This document shows positions 1-11,180 of a DNA stretch of 64,000 nucleotides, piece after piece. How positions within the stretch are numbered: the first letter of the stretch is position 1; the number at the start of each line of letters is the position of its first letter. The position numbers and the translations under genes are program-made. A model generated the notes under the pieces. The model was not told the origin of the DNA. It did no database searches and was given only the letters and a program-made list of their open reading frames with translations. This DNA comes from Cordylochernes scorpioides (lineage: Eukaryota > Arthropoda > Arachnida > Pseudoscorpiones > Chernetidae), in NCBI GenBank assembly GCA_030710605.1, contig CP092877.1, forward strand, positions 69,161,598 through 69,225,597, in the 5' to 3' direction.

Positions 1-77
1 GTATATTTTTATCATCTCTCGTAACAATAGACATTACTATTCGATCAAATAATCCCATGTATCAATACTATGGTGGA

Positions 78-319
78 AATATCGATACTCCAGGGATAGG
101 TTTCTATAAAAAAAATCGTATTCACAAATTTTTCTAGCTTTTGGACATGGAAGCCCTTCTACAGGAGAAAAACACGATAATTCGCCAGAAGGATAAAAGA
201 GGCAAATTATTGTATCGTGTTTTTTTTCTCCTGTAGAAGGGCTTCCATGCCCCGAAAGCTTTAGAGAGATTTGTGAATACAAAAATTAAAAAGAAATCTA
301 TCCCTGGAGTATTGATATT
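78..319. repeat. Foldback element with about 100-bp inverted arms
   Basis: The segment from about 78 to 180 reappears as its imperfect reverse complement from about 210 to 319, around a spacer of roughly 30 bases. Both arms carry the CTGTAGAAGGGC ... CCCGAAAGCT hairpin motif that also occurs near the ends of the Penelope-like copies at 46.6-48.4 kb. I infer an inverted pair of truncated Penelope-type 3' tails, but a foldback transposon is also possible. Confidence 0.75.
230..260 (+). other. Penelope-type hammerhead-like hairpin motif
   Basis: CCTGTAGAAGGGC, a six-base loop, then GCCCCGAAAGCT. The GGGC/GCCC stem and flanking GAAA match the motif in the intact Penelope-like copies. A mirror copy lies on the other arm near 136-167, minus strand. 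Confidence 0.4.
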
Positions 320-475
320 TCTACCTTTTAATAGTCATTACTATTTATTTCCTGCGCGCGTTTTAAAAACACGTAAATTGGGAACGTTACTAGTTATTTG
401 TTATGAATTGGCATCGTTCTCGTGTTATGACGTTTTGCATACCATATTTACATATACCTGTTGGAATGAAGTACA

Positions 476-680
476 AATGAAGAAGGTTACAGAGAAGAGT
501 TTTATTTTTTATATATTTTTTATTTTTTTATCCCTTGTACACGTGGTACAGACCATGATATAATCATGGTGGGAGAGGTAGGCGACTGCTTTTACTGTAA
601 GTACACCACATGTCTACACATATGAAAAGCAGTTTGACTTTGCACTTACAAATGTACCAGAGCCCCGTTGAAGAGGAGTA
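476..680 (+). repeat. Dispersed repeat, family F copy 1
   Basis: This stretch (CATGATATAATCATGGTGGG onward, including GTAGGCGACTGCTTTTACTG) matches 54,360-54,600 closely in the same orientation. Part of its 3' portion (ACCAGAGCT followed by TTTGGTTACTTG in other copies) also recurs near 8,078-8,110. No coding capacity or clear tRNA head is visible. Confidence 0.7.
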
Positions 681-2700
681 CAACTTGATAACGAATGGTC
701 GCGGTCAAGCTGCAGAATAAACTAACTGGCTGAAGAGACTGTCGGCGACAGCTTTCAGCAGCCACCTTAAGTAAGGCCACGTTTTATTTTTCTAAGCGCC
801 GCGGGGAGAGATAAAAAAAAACACCAAATATTGGGTCGATCAATTTAAAAGGTGTCAGGGATTGGAGGGGTGGAGGCCTCATTGGCTGGTTGCTTGAGAT
901 GCGATGAGGTGGCTAGCGACAGGTAAAATGGCACGAGGGGCGGGCAGGCGAGGTATTGAAGACATCCTCCGAAAAGAACATTTATCCCCCATCCATCAGA
1001 AACGTTGAATGTACCACAATACAAGAGTCCGAAGGTATTTTGACTCGTTTATTATTGTAGATATCTCTCTTTTTTTTTTTTTTGGCCGCTTCTTCTCTCT
1101 TCTTCCCCCTATACATCCCTCCACTCCCCCTCTTTTTTTTTCACCTTTTTTTTTTCTTCTTCTTCTTATATGAACAGCCTACGTTCACTTGTTATAATAG
1201 GGGTGGATTCTTTTCTCCGTGAAAAATCTGCTGAAAAATTCCGTATTTGAGAATGTGTAGAATGGACTGGTTATCTTGGTAATCATTTTTCTTTTTCTTC
1301 TTTTTTGGTCAGTCAATTTTATGATGTTTGCGTTCGGCTGTTTCGTTTAGCATTCGTGAAATAAGGTGTTTGTTTTATAAAGTTAAATCGTTAAACTTTA
1401 TCCTCCTCCACGTGAACGTTATGTTCTAAAGATACGTTATGTAAACTGTGCGCACTGTATTTGCATAATGTCACCTCTTACTATCTAGTTAGCAGACCCA
1501 ATAATGGCGTTCGTTCCTGTCCCAATCGTCCGCCTCTTATTTTACCTTATATAGAAATAAAGCTTAGCATATGTAAAATGTAGTTAATAGAAATCAACTT
1601 AACACCGCCAATCCAGTAATTTAAAACAGAAAAAAATATATAAATCCGTTTGTCATCATAGCGATTATCGCTAGTAAAAGACACCTCGGGATAGGTTAAA
1701 TTATCTTATTCTCCGCGACCTTTTGGTGACTATCATTCGACCTTTTTGATATATATATATGATCGAAAAAAAAAAACTAATAGTCAATCGATATGCTCTT
1801 AGGTTGGCTTTTACGTATCAAAGATGGCTCCTTTCAGACTTGGACTTAGACCCCGTTAAATCCGCACCCCGGGGTTTGACGGTAAATATGTACATAGGGT
1901 GGTATTGAAGTGAGTATATACCCGGACATTGTCGCCGAGGGATTATCAGCTACTACCTATGTAAAGAGGAGCTAGCAATTTTCCAGCCATTCAGTTGACA
2001 GACCGGTTGTCAGTGGAGAACAATCGGGTGATGAGCTGGGCCCCTGGAAGATTTTCCCGCGCTCGGGAAGTCACGGGATTGGAGGGTTGGGTTTCATTCG
2101 AGCGTGACTACATTCCTTTCTCAGATGGAAACTTCCGTCCGCTACGTCTCTCTCTCTCTCTCCACACGCACACGCCGTATCTACGGCAGTCAATTTGCAG
2201 AGCATATTTCTGGGGATAACTCATGTAGGAAAAAGTTATTTAGGTATTGTACCTGTCCTTAGCAGATATTTACTTCAACGGGCTTATTCCTTCAATAACA
2301 GTACCCAACAAGCCTTGACAAATATCTGAGTTAAGCTAGCCTTTTTAAAATGCAAATAAAAGCTACCCATTGCAATCTTACATTTGATTATTAATAGATA
2401 TATCTTGCCACTTTAACCTTATATTGTAATAGTAATGTAGGACTAGTAAGGATAAGGATTCAGTAATATATTATTAGCATCATCAATTTCATAACCATAT
2501 TTATTTTTAATACTGATTTCTTGTGGCCTGTATACTTGGATAGAAATACCGTTATTCATTGTCCAATACCAGAATAATCCTCGACTCAGTCTGCTTATCA
2601 GACTAATTTGCATCAAACTAATTAACATATTTCCGGGGATGGACATCTCTGACGGTGACTTTATCCAGATCTAACTCTATATGTTCACAGTTTTATCTAG
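681..2700. other. No gene recognised; AT-rich with pyrimidine tracts
   Basis: Frequent stops in all frames. There are long T-rich and TC-rich runs at about 1,070-1,165, a short TA run near 1,750 and a TC run at 2,145-2,161. Nothing else is supportable. Confidence 0.5.
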
Positions 2701-2714
2701 ATGGCACAAGAACC

Positions 2715-2880
2715 TATAGGACATGCAACAACTGTCCTGGTGTGAAACTAACACATACTCTCATGACCAGCAATGGCCGCAGCCTTTCAGAAAATTGACA
2801 TGGACCCAGAGCAGCAGTTTTACACAACCGAGATAGAGGACATTGTGACTGCTGTGATAGAGATGCATGGAGACATCTGA
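2715..2880 (+). pseudogene. C-terminal remnant of a non-LTR retrotransposon polyprotein
   Basis: The plus strand reads YRTCNNCPGVKLTHTLMTSN and then, in another frame, continues with KIDMDPEQQFYTTEIEDIVT up to a stop after GDI at 2,878. The CxxC...H pattern followed by a short acidic tail is typical of the extreme C-terminus, after RT and RNase H, of arthropod LINE proteins. A better-preserved version is encoded on the minus strand at 57.9-58.46 kb, where the zinc-knuckle part and tail are in one frame, and a piece lies at 50.86 kb. The frameshift shows that this copy is dead. Family assignment beyond LINE is not possible here. Confidence 0.6.
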
Positions 2881-2899
2881 GGCTCTTCATTAGACACAA

Positions 2900-3547
2900 C
2901 AACAGTTTTATCGGTTTAGGGCGGAGATTGTTGAGACGTTTGCAGAACTACTTATTTCTATAGTGTGCGGTCTCCGATCTTAAGTCCTTATAGAGACGTA
3001 TTGTATACGTATTTGTTTACGATGTCGTTAACCCTTCCGGTGTTTATAAACAGACGAAACGTAAACATTGAACGACGTCCCTCATACTGACATGGCTCCT
3101 CCACTTTCAACCAACCCTCTCTTTGTCAGTTTATAATGATTTATTATGATTTTTTTTAAGATAACCTCAAATACCACCCTGGTAGTTCTGTGGGGTAGAT
3201 CCTACCGCACACTGACGAAGGCCAACATCCACGAAACGTGTATGTAATATGTTTAGTTGATATTTACTCCGATAGATGGAACTCAGAAACGTTCAATACC
3301 ATGATAAGACGATTGCTTTTTCATCATGTGTTACCATTCTGTGATCTTCTCTACTTTTGTTTTCTTTCACAGATATTATCTATGTGTTGTCATCTCCTCG
3401 ACTTATGCTAACGATTATTTGACACATGATGCTTCTCTTCTCAAAAACGAACAGGACTCTCGAATACGTTTTAGCAATATGAAACCTTTCAGTGATACCA
3501 TCCATTATTGATATCGGAGAGAAACTCAGGAACCAGTTCTGATAATG
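2900..3547. other. No gene; one hammerhead-like motif at 3,212-3,242
   Basis: The only structured item is CTGACGAAGGCC ... CGAAACGTG on the plus strand. It matches CUGANGA and GAAA of the hammerhead consensus, but no stem pairs between them. Confidence 0.4.
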
Positions 3548-4185
3548 GAGATGTATTATAAGATTATAAAATCAACAGGAGCTTCTTCTATAGAACATGT
3601 TGATTTCGCTAGCTTTCGAACAAATTTGTACTTCAATGGGCGTAAAGACAAGGTGTGATGGGAGATGTGTGCAATTATATAGATGTACGTTGAAGAGCCA
3701 GTTTGAATATATTGTAACAAAGTATTTATTTGGAATAATTAAAAATCAACGAGAATAGTTGATATTTATTCCGATAGATGGCGCAAGCCATAGGCAACTT
3801 TGAGTTGCACGATAAGGAGATGCATTTTTTAAAAATAATTTATGCACCTTATCCCAGTACAATATCATATTTGTACTATTTTTTCACATTTATTATTTTA
3901 TTAGCAGAGTATTATTTTTTTATGTTTATATTTTGGCTATACTCTGTACACTTCCCTCTTTTGCTTATCTTTTGTTTATCATTCATAGTTTGTTCTTGCC
4001 TGAAATAAATTGTTGTCTGATCCCGAAGTTGGTCTTTCCTAATTTTCCACGTGGCATTATCATACCATCTCGCATCACATCTTGTCTTTACGCCCGTTAA
4101 AGAACGGATTTGTTCGAAAGCTAGCGAAATAAACATGTTTTATAAAAGAAGCTTCTTTTGAGTTATAATCTTATAATATAGTTAT
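3548..4185. repeat. Inverted repeat pair with about 110-bp arms
   Basis: The arm at about 3,548-3,665 is the reverse complement, with some divergence, of about 4,066-4,185. Both arms contain CGAAAGCTAGCGAAAT and the CCGTTRAAG motif of the Penelope-type hairpin. The interior holds the family C repeat. The palindrome implies that two copies inserted head to head. Confidence 0.7.
3912..4136 (-). pseudogene. Family C coding-like fragment, unrecognised
   Basis: The minus strand encodes an open stretch including ATWKIRKDQLRDQTTIYFRQ. The same peptide, with substitutions but similar spacing, is readable on the plus strand at about 15,975-16,075 (after a 2-base frameshift) and the same DNA occurs at 28,431-28,600 on the minus strand. 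Conservation of the peptide between copies suggests it was once translated as part of a transposable element. I do not recognise the domain. All three copies lie near a Penelope-type hairpin motif, so part of a Penelope-like or related retroelement is a reasonable guess. Confidence 0.45.
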
Positions 4186-4199
4186 GGTAATGTTGATGT

Positions 4200-4845
4200 T
4201 TACATAATGGAGATGTACCGCAGTTTATTTACAATCCCTCACAATTTGAAACGTGGGAACAAGAAATGTGCGGTGGCATGAAAAAACCACTGGAGCTAAC
4301 AATACATCGTCCTCTCTATCTTGCTGTTCACAAAGGACATTCCAATTAAAGAGATGTCAATCATACCGAGAAAAAAAAAAACGACGTCAATAATGACATA
4401 ATTTGTGGCGGTGACATTGGCCGAGTTTGTCACCTCTCCAAGTGGACTTTTGTCGTCCCCCTCTCTCTCCTTCAGATAACTCTTTGTCGTTCTCTGTCGT
4501 AGTTGGACAACTCGAATTATTTCTTCTTCACGCGTGACACTTCTACACGGGAGAACTGGACATTTCCCTTGAGGAGAATGACAGCTAGTCTGTGAAACGT
4601 CTAGAATTAAATAATTGGTTGATGTAGCCATATCTTTCCAAACTTCTACACAGTTTTTCATTATGGCCTGTGCTTATCCCCACGTTATTAAATGACCTGT
4701 ATTTGCATATCCCCCTTGTATTAATTTGCATAGATAGCCTATGTCTGTTTTCTTTCCATCTAAGTTAACCCTCTACATGCTACAGAGTAGGAAGGTACTC
4801 TGTTCTCCCTTTCTACACTTGCACCATTCAATACGGATGAAAAAG
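4200..4845. other. No gene recognised
   Basis: An open reading frame of about 120 codons on the minus strand (4,296-4,661) has no recognisable motif and no second copy in the window. I treat it as chance. Confidence 0.4.
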
Positions 4846-5160
4846 GAGGAGGGGGAGCAGTAACAAGCTCACAAAAAAACCTGGGCTCAGCTGGCCCGGC
4901 TGATAGTACCCTGTAAGGGCACCTAATCCAGGTATACAGGATGAGCAGCGTCTGTACTCCATGTTAGGAGCGGCTGCACATGGCGTCTGTTCCTCATGTC
5001 AGAGGCGGCCATTTCTTTTGGAGCTAAGTCAGCCTGCCACTGAGTAGTGCTCCCAGTCTTAATGACAAAGGCAGACGCATTCTACTTCACACAGTCATGA
5101 TGGTTGTCAAACAAGCTTGATACCCTAATATGATTGAGTGAAGATAAGAAAGAAGAAGAA
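4846..5160 (-). repeat. Dispersed repeat, family D copy 1
   Basis: Nearly the full length matches the reverse complement of 39,838-40,175, including CATGATGGTTGTCAAAC and the AAGAAAGAAGAAGAA tail. Read on the minus strand it encodes CSSCIPG followed by GALTGYYQPGQLSPGFF. The other copy has the same peptide minus two residues. The function is unknown. A short piece of its edge also occurs at 14,138-14,185. Confidence 0.7.
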
Positions 5161-5299
5161 TATTTTCTGAGTAAAAAAATTATGTTGAGGCACGCTATAC
5201 CACACTGTGTAGTAAACAATACTCTGTTGTCTAACCATCCTTAAATCACTGCCACTTGCATAGCCACAGATACACTTCAAAAGTTAGATTGTTGGCGAA

Positions 5300-6420
5300 A
5301 CATGAAATGAGAGTTAAAAATTGGTATTGGGCGCGTATAGTGAGGAGCGCATTTTTGGAACTACTTCAACCCGGCGTATACTTTAAATAAAGTTTCATTC
5401 AGCTATGTCTGATATTTTTGAAATGTAGACGCAAATAAACCGAATATGCATATTGGCTGGTTATCGGACTAATTTGCATATTTACAGAAATTATGACATT
5501 GGCTCCTTTAGAACCGATATAGGGTCAAAGTTTCGCCAGGGTTGATGATATACAGATATGTAATATTGTGGAAGCATATGCAGAACAAACATCTCATCTT
5601 TATTTATAGAGATGATTGCAGTTTTTCCTTCAGTATAATTATAGATTGTGTTTTTTTTTTTCGATGTGGCATTCTGATATTGGCGACACATCCAAACGTT
5701 ACACCATTCACCAATGTTTATCATATTTATTTATTTTTTTCCTCTCGAACTACCGCATACTTCCTAGGCCTATTTTTACCCGCTCAGACTCTCCTGGTTG
5801 CCGACGGACGTGACGTCACAAGTGGCCGACCAGATGGCGCGATGACACCGGAAACTGTGACATTGTCCACTTTACTCCGCTGTCACAGCTCGGCGGGAAT
5901 GTGGTAGGTCGATCCCTCGTGCCCTACGTACACCTCTTCTATTCTCTTAAGACGTTCTTCCTGACGTCTTGTTTACCATTTTACTCTGCACACAACAAGT
6001 CTTACACCGTTTAGGTTCGAAGTGCTAACTTGCTTGGAATGTTGGAAGGTCGTCGCATATTTCCTAAAGATGCTCCGTATTGTACTTATTTCTTCTTGAC
6101 TCTAATTCTTAGATTTTTTGTTAGAAAATCACCTGAGGTATTTTTCCTTTCCTTTATTTTGCTCTTTCTTTAGAGTTGTTAAGAAAGTGCGTGCATGTTC
6201 TAAATGTGTTTTGTTTCTTCTTTTCCCTAATACTAAGCGATGTTTCTCTTCGTACATTTGAACATTGTATTGAAAGATCTGAATGTTTTTACCCCCAGAA
6301 CTTGAATCTTGTTCTTTTTCTTCCATGGCAGAGGAGTTGCTTTGGAAGGTCGCCTATATTCTTAGATGATCTAGGTGGTTCTAGATACTGTAGTTGTCTC
6401 CTATCTATTGAAATCTACAC
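5300..6420. other. No gene recognised
   Basis: AT-rich sequence with scattered stops. One AGATGGCGCG box at about 5,832, resembling the core of a CTCF site, is the only notable string. Confidence 0.4.
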
Positions 6421-6423
6421 GCG

Positions 6424-6526
6424 TACACGCTTGTTCGACGGTACATATACGAAAATAGGAACGATACAGAGAAGATTAGCATGGCCCCTGCGCAAGGATG
6501 ACACGCAAAATCGTGAAGCGTTCTAT
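6424..6526 (+). pseudogene. U6 snRNA retrocopy
   Basis: The stretch runs from a diverged 5' stem-loop through ATACGAAAATAGGAACG, GATACAGAGAAGATTAGCAT and GGCCCCTGCGCAAGGATGAC to GTGAAGCGTTCTAT. The ACAGAG box, the AGC catalytic region and the internal stem-loop sequence are all intact. The usual U6 run of T at the 3' end is missing and no upstream proximal sequence element is visible, so it is probably a processed copy. It shares CGAAAATAGG (in place of the usual CTAAAATTGG) with the copy at 51.8 kb, so this may be the host's own U6 variant. The flanks CTATTGAAAT and CTATTAAGAAAT resemble an eroded target duplication. Confidence 0.85.
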
Positions 6527-6671
6527 TAAGAAATATTGTATCTTCTATGCGTTTTATGCATTCAATGTTTTGTGGATTCTCTTTTATCGCATGGATCGTC
6601 TTCTAATGTATTCACCATCATGTGCTGTGCCATCTCACCATGTTCTGAGCAAATCTCTTCACTTTCTCATA

Positions 6672-6880
6672 CATTCTCCCTTGAGAGACCGACTGCCTTA
6701 AACCCAACCTCTCCTGAAGGTGGTCTCTTTATCAGAAACGTTGTCATGTCAGTCCAAAGTCTTTAAACTAAAACAGAGTTTCTGATCAGAGACTACCTCC
6801 AGGAAATATCGAGTTTGGCTATGTTTTTAGGCTATGATGTCTCATGAGAGACTCTATCTCCTGACACCAGATAAATTCAA
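6672..6880. mobile_element. Possible pogo/Tigger-like MITE remnant
   Basis: Repeated GAGAGACCGACTGCC and GGTGGTCTCTTTATCAGAAAC strings resemble those at 19,490-19,700, 22,700-22,840 and 50,034-50,170. No complete terminal inverted repeats can be delimited. Confidence 0.3.
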
Positions 6881-6957
6881 TTATTTGGGATAATCAAACC
6901 ACAATCCTTCCTTAGTCTACCTCTTTCTTCATTATATAGGAAATGAAACCATTAAAA

Positions 6958-7150
6958 CCTGAATGTTTATTTTACACTTACAATAAACTTCTACTGTCGG
7001 TACTACGATGAAAAAAATATTGGGAGGGCTTGGCTCATTAGTGGTGAACCCTCCCAGCGGTTTCGACCAATTTAATCCACCAGACTGCTTCTTATCCAGA
7101 CCAATTTAACCTACCAGACTGCTCTAAAACTGTATTGGACGATTCTACTT
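6958..7150 (-). mobile_element. FB-A foldback element, half copy
   Basis: Contains the family signature GAATGTTT, CTTCTACTGTC, GGGAGGGCTTGGCTCATTAG and GGTGAACCCTCCCAGCGG. Relative to intact copies the core reads CTAATGAG on the minus strand, so the G5 position of the hammerhead-like core is lost. Confidence 0.65.
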
Positions 7151-7159
7151 ATATATGAC

Positions 7160-7735
7160 ACACTGAAGAGATATATCTTTCGAACGATCTTCTGATGGTC
7201 CACGATGTAGGGGGATGTTCTGTAAATTTCATTTGTCTAAAGGATCGTTTTATCTTAATATTCCAATATTGTTGGCTTCTCTGACATCTACTAGAATCAC
7301 TTCAATCCCTCTCTGTATGATAAAATTGCTCCACATATAATGTTTTGTGTTACTATCGAGGCTTCAAGCTGCGGCGGTAACCTTTGCTCCTCCATAAACG
7401 TTGGACGACGCGAAAGTCCTTGAGAGCGCTTTATCTAGGACGAGTTGATTACTTGAGAAGTGCTCCCTAGACCTCCCAGACAAACTTGTTTTGTTATTTA
7501 AGGCGAGGAAACCTGTATGTGGATGCTTCGTTCCTCTCTCAAACTATATTGTATATTATATAAAACATATATATAATATTTAAAAAATGAGATTTCTGTT
7601 TGATTTTGATTATCTTGAGGATTATGTTATGGTAATGCAGTCGTGGTTAAAATCTTGACAGTATAATTATAAAAATAGTGAACATTAGAAATGGCTTTAA
7701 TTGAGCTTATGGAATATAGAAAACATAATTTGAGA
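7160..7735. other. No gene recognised
   Basis: AT-rich; nothing repeated within the window is visible here. Confidence 0.4.
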
Positions 7736-7739
7736 AAGG

Positions 7740-7905
7740 TATGCCTGATTTAAGGCGAAAGAATAAAAAAAAAAAGTGGAAAACTTATTTACATAATGTA
7801 CAAAAGGTTTGAGCCGGCCATCGGGAAACAACAACAATGAGTTTTTATAGGGGAAGCGTGACCTCTGGCGGTCGATTTAACAGAGTATTTGAATTTATGA
7901 AATAT
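7740..7905 (-). repeat. Dispersed repeat, family E copy 1
   Basis: Reverse complement of sequences at 11,010-11,180 and 62,610-62,785. Shared strings include TTTGTACATTATGTAAATAA, TCGACCGCCAGAGGTCA and GGCCGGCTCAAA. No coding potential is seen. Confidence 0.75.
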
Positions 7906-8190
7906 AATTTTAAATAAAATAATTTTTTAATATAACATATATATTTATTAAAAGAGAAAACGAAAATATAGCCTGATATATATTTATTATAAGGCAATAA
8001 TGCGTCATCTAAACATAAGAAATGAGATCATTAAAGGACAATATATTTCTTTTACACGTAAAATAAACTTCACAAGATACCAGAGCTCCTTTTGGTTACT
8101 TGTACTCTCATTTGTGAGATTTAACTTGTTGAGAAAATATGCTCAATATGAAATTCAATCCCGGGTCGTTGTGTTCGAAACTCGACCGTG

Positions 8191-8588
8191 TACATTCATG
8201 GACAAAACTTAAGGAAGTTGTACCATTTAGCATGTATATCGGTACAATAAATCTGAAAGATATTACAGTGACCTTTATTGAAGACACACAAGATAACCAA
8301 GTGTGAACAACCTCTATCTCCTTAAAAAAAAAAGATGATAGGCAACATCAAAGACTTTATACATTCTTATGTTTTGTAATTATAATTGTTTAAGATATTA
8401 CAGTGACCTTTATTGAAGACACACAAGATAATCAAGTGTGAACAACCTCTGTCCTCCTTTAAAAAAAAAAAAACAGACGATAGGCAACATCATAGACTTT
8501 ATACATTCTTATGTTTTGTAATTATAATTGTTTAAGATATTACAGTGACCTTTATTGAAGATACACAAGATAATCAAGTGTGAACAAC
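8191..8588 (+). mobile_element. Tc1-like MITE with an internal triplication
   Basis: Starts with TACATTCATGGACAAAAC, the terminal inverted repeat of the MITE family seen complete at 31,430 and 59,608. The internal segment beginning GATATTACAGTGACCTTTAT is repeated three times, starting at about 8,259, 8,393 and 8,535 (period roughly 134-142), each with an A-run that differs in length. The right terminal repeat is missing, so the copy is truncated. Confidence 0.75.
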
Positions 8589-8934
8589 GAGTGTGTCCAC
8601 GAGCGTATATTTCTACCAATTTCCTTTTAAATTGCATAATAGCGGCGCTTTGTTTAAAAAAAGAAAGCAAGAGTAGCAGCCAGCCGTTTATGTAATAACA
8701 TGACCGAACGTGTCCGACATCGCCTCCTAGAACGTCCTACGACGATATAACTAACGATCCTCCACATTCTAAGGATAGGCCAACTTGGCTGATGGGGATT
8801 ATATAGAACCTATGTTTTTGTATTTTAAAAATAAGGTTTATTTTGGATAGTTCATCTAAAATACCCATTCATAGAGTATATCAACAGTATCACTATAAAA
8901 GGAAGATCGAAAAATGCAATATAACAGCGGTATG

Positions 8935-9052
8935 GTAGATTAAACTGGTGAAACCGCGGGGAGGGTTCACCACTAATGAGCCAGACCCTCCCATTAATTT
9001 TTTCATTGCAGTAAGGACAGTAGAAATTGTTTAATTTTTAAAAGAATCATAC
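8935..9052 (+). mobile_element. FB-A foldback element, half copy
   Basis: Carries GGTGAAACCGCGGGGAGGGT, CTAATGAGCC, CATTGCAGTAAGGACAGTAG and the terminal AAAGAATCATACGCG. The core has the CTAATGA change, also present in the 7.0-kb copy. Confidence 0.7.
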
Positions 9053-9560
9053 GCGTCTATAATAGTTTCGAATATTTTGGATTTAATAAGAGATTCATTA
9101 ATTGGACTAAGAAAGGAAACAACCGCATTAAATAGTTTATTTTTCGAACGACAGAGGGCGCGCATTTATCTTATTAGGTTCGTCATTTAATTGGTTCAAG
9201 CTTCTAAGACAATCATCAAGTTATGGAGTTGGATTGAGATTCTACCAGAGAGAAAGGTCATAGTGTGAGATTATAAGTACTTCAACAACAACGTAAATTC
9301 AATCTTGGCTTGTGACGTAGTTCTGTACAGTACTTGCAGTACCAGAATCATACGCGTCTATAATAGTTTCGAATATTTTGGATTTAATAAGAGATTTATT
9401 TATCTAATATTTATCTCGATGGATCAAGAAAGGAAACAACCGCATTAAATAGTTTCTTTTTCGAACTACAGAGGGCGCGTATTTATCTTATAATTAGGTA
9501 TTTAATTGTGGTTCAAGTTTCTAAGATTATTAAATCTAAAATATTCGAAATTATTATAGA
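9044..9560. repeat. Tandem duplication of about 306 bp
   Basis: The block beginning AGAATCATACGCGTCTATAA at 9,044 recurs at about 9,350 with small indels, including GGAAACAACCGCATTAAATA and the GAGGGCGCG string. A third, partial, copy of its middle section lies at 9,650-9,785, and an inverted portion lies at 10,640-10,900. FB-A ends bracket these units, so the tandem probably arose by unequal exchange between FB-A copies. Confidence 0.7.
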
Positions 9561-9645
9561 CGCGTATGATTCTTTAAAAAAAAATAAACAATTTCTACTG
9601 CCCTTATTGCAATGGAAAATTTGATGGGAGGGCCTGGCTCATCAT
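9545..9645 (-). mobile_element. FB-A foldback element, end fragment
   Basis: TAGACGCGTATGATTCTTT, ATTTCTACTGCCCTTATTGC and GGGAGGGCCTGGCTCATCA follow the order of the family end, then the sequence breaks into the repeated 9-kb block. Confidence 0.6.
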
Positions 9646-9789
9646 TATAATCGTCAAGTTGTGGAGTTGGACTGAGATTCTATCAGAGAAAGGTCATAGT
9701 GTAAGATTATAAGTATTTCCATTAGCAACAACAACGTATCTTGGCTGGTGACGTCTGTACAGTACCTGCAGTACCAGAACGTACTATAG

Positions 9790-10610
9790 ATAGAGCGAGC
9801 GAACAGCTGGTCGTCACATCTGCCTCAACTCTTCACCAACTGATTACTCCGCAGATTTCTCTTCTTACCAATTATGATGAGTTTTTTTTTTTTAATCATC
9901 ATTTTTCCCTCCCTCTACCGTATAATCTACTGCTGTGTTATTTCTAGCCTGGGTTACGTAATTTTCGTTCGCATTATCTGTGAGGTTCGTAGCTCTGATA
10001 AACCTTGTTTATTGTTTATATATTGTTGCCCCAGGTTGTGGCTTGGCAGACTCTTCAACCTTGATTCTCTCCTGTACCGGGTCTTGTATCTTACCAGAAC
10101 GTGTTTCAACCATCCTACAAATTTATATAAGGGAATAATGAGATAACTCTATACTTTAAGTAGCCTCCAGAATTCTCTATTTATTTCTCACATCAAAGAG
10201 AGCAGTGAAGTCACAAAGTGTACCAAAATACAAATGGTGATTTTATAATACATAAATCTGTTCATAATATATATATATATGTCATAATTTGTATAGTTAA
10301 TGCCAAGAGATATAATTTATTTTCGTCAAAATAAGTATGTAAATATGTTAAGCTTGTGTTAAAATGTAAATATGCAAATTCATCCATCTATAAAAACGGC
10401 ACAAAAAATAAAGGTGGCAGACATCGCGGGTGCGTTGTTCGCTTGGCTGGAGCTAATTCTTGGTTGCGCCCTTTCATTTGACCACGACAGCTACGACATA
10501 TATATATATTCTGGTTAATAAAATAAATAAATATAAATTTGAATTTAAAATATATCAAAAATAATATTACAAAATAAAATAGGCACATTAGCCATGATGC
10601 AACAATATAT
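9790..10610. other. No gene recognised
   Basis: AT-rich with short TA repeats near 10,269 and 10,500. Open frames here are short and unmatched. Confidence 0.4.
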
Positions 10611-10616
10611 ACAATA

Positions 10617-10900
10617 CATTAGAGCGCCATCTGTTATAAGAAATTTGAACTATTTTTGACGCGTATGATTCTTTTATAAATAAATCTATTTTCTACTGCC
10701 CTTACTGTACTATAGTAGTAATTAATCTCATACTATGACCTTTCTCTCTGACGCAATCTCAGTCCAACTCCATAACTTGGTGATTGTCTTAGAAGCTTGA
10801 ACCAATTAAATGCACGCCCTCTGTGTTTCGAAAAAGAAACTATTTATTGCGGTTGTTTCCTTTCTTAGTTCATCGAGAAATATATTGGATAAATAACTTT
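10617..10900 (-). repeat. Inverted copy of the 9-kb block with an FB-A end
   Basis: GCGCCATCTG, GACGCGTATGATTCTTTTAT and TTTCTACTGCCCTTACTG mark an FB-A end. It is followed by the reverse complement of the 9,190-9,290 segment and of the GAACGACAGAGGGCGCGC region. Confidence 0.6.
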
Positions 10901-11009
10901 TATTAAATCCAATATATATGTTATGAAATATATGCTTATCATTTTTTTCTATTGTTTTTCTCATATATATACATATGTTATATAAAGGTATTCTTTTAAA
11001 ATTATATTT

Positions 11010-11180
11010 CATCGATTCAAATACTCTGTTTAAATCGACCGCCAGAGGTCATGCTTCCCCTATAAAAACTCGTTGTTGTTTTATCCCAATGGCCGGCTCA
11101 AAACCTTTGTACATTATGTAAATAAGCTTTTCATTTTTTCGTTCTACTCGCCTTAATCCAGGCAGTACTTTTATCAAATT
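11010..11180 (+). repeat. Dispersed repeat, family E copy 2
   Basis: ATTCAAATACTCTGTTTAAA, CGACCGCCAGAGGTCATGC and TTTGTACATTATGTAAATAA in the same order as at 62.6 kb, ending near a CAGGCAGTA string. Confidence 0.75.

Noticed and set aside
5490..5910. Overlapping 77- and 121-codon open frames
   Set aside because: No motif, both strands open at once, no second copy.
6424..6526. Functional U6 gene
   Set aside because: Lacks the 3' T-run terminator and has no recognisable upstream elements; the 5' stem is diverged.
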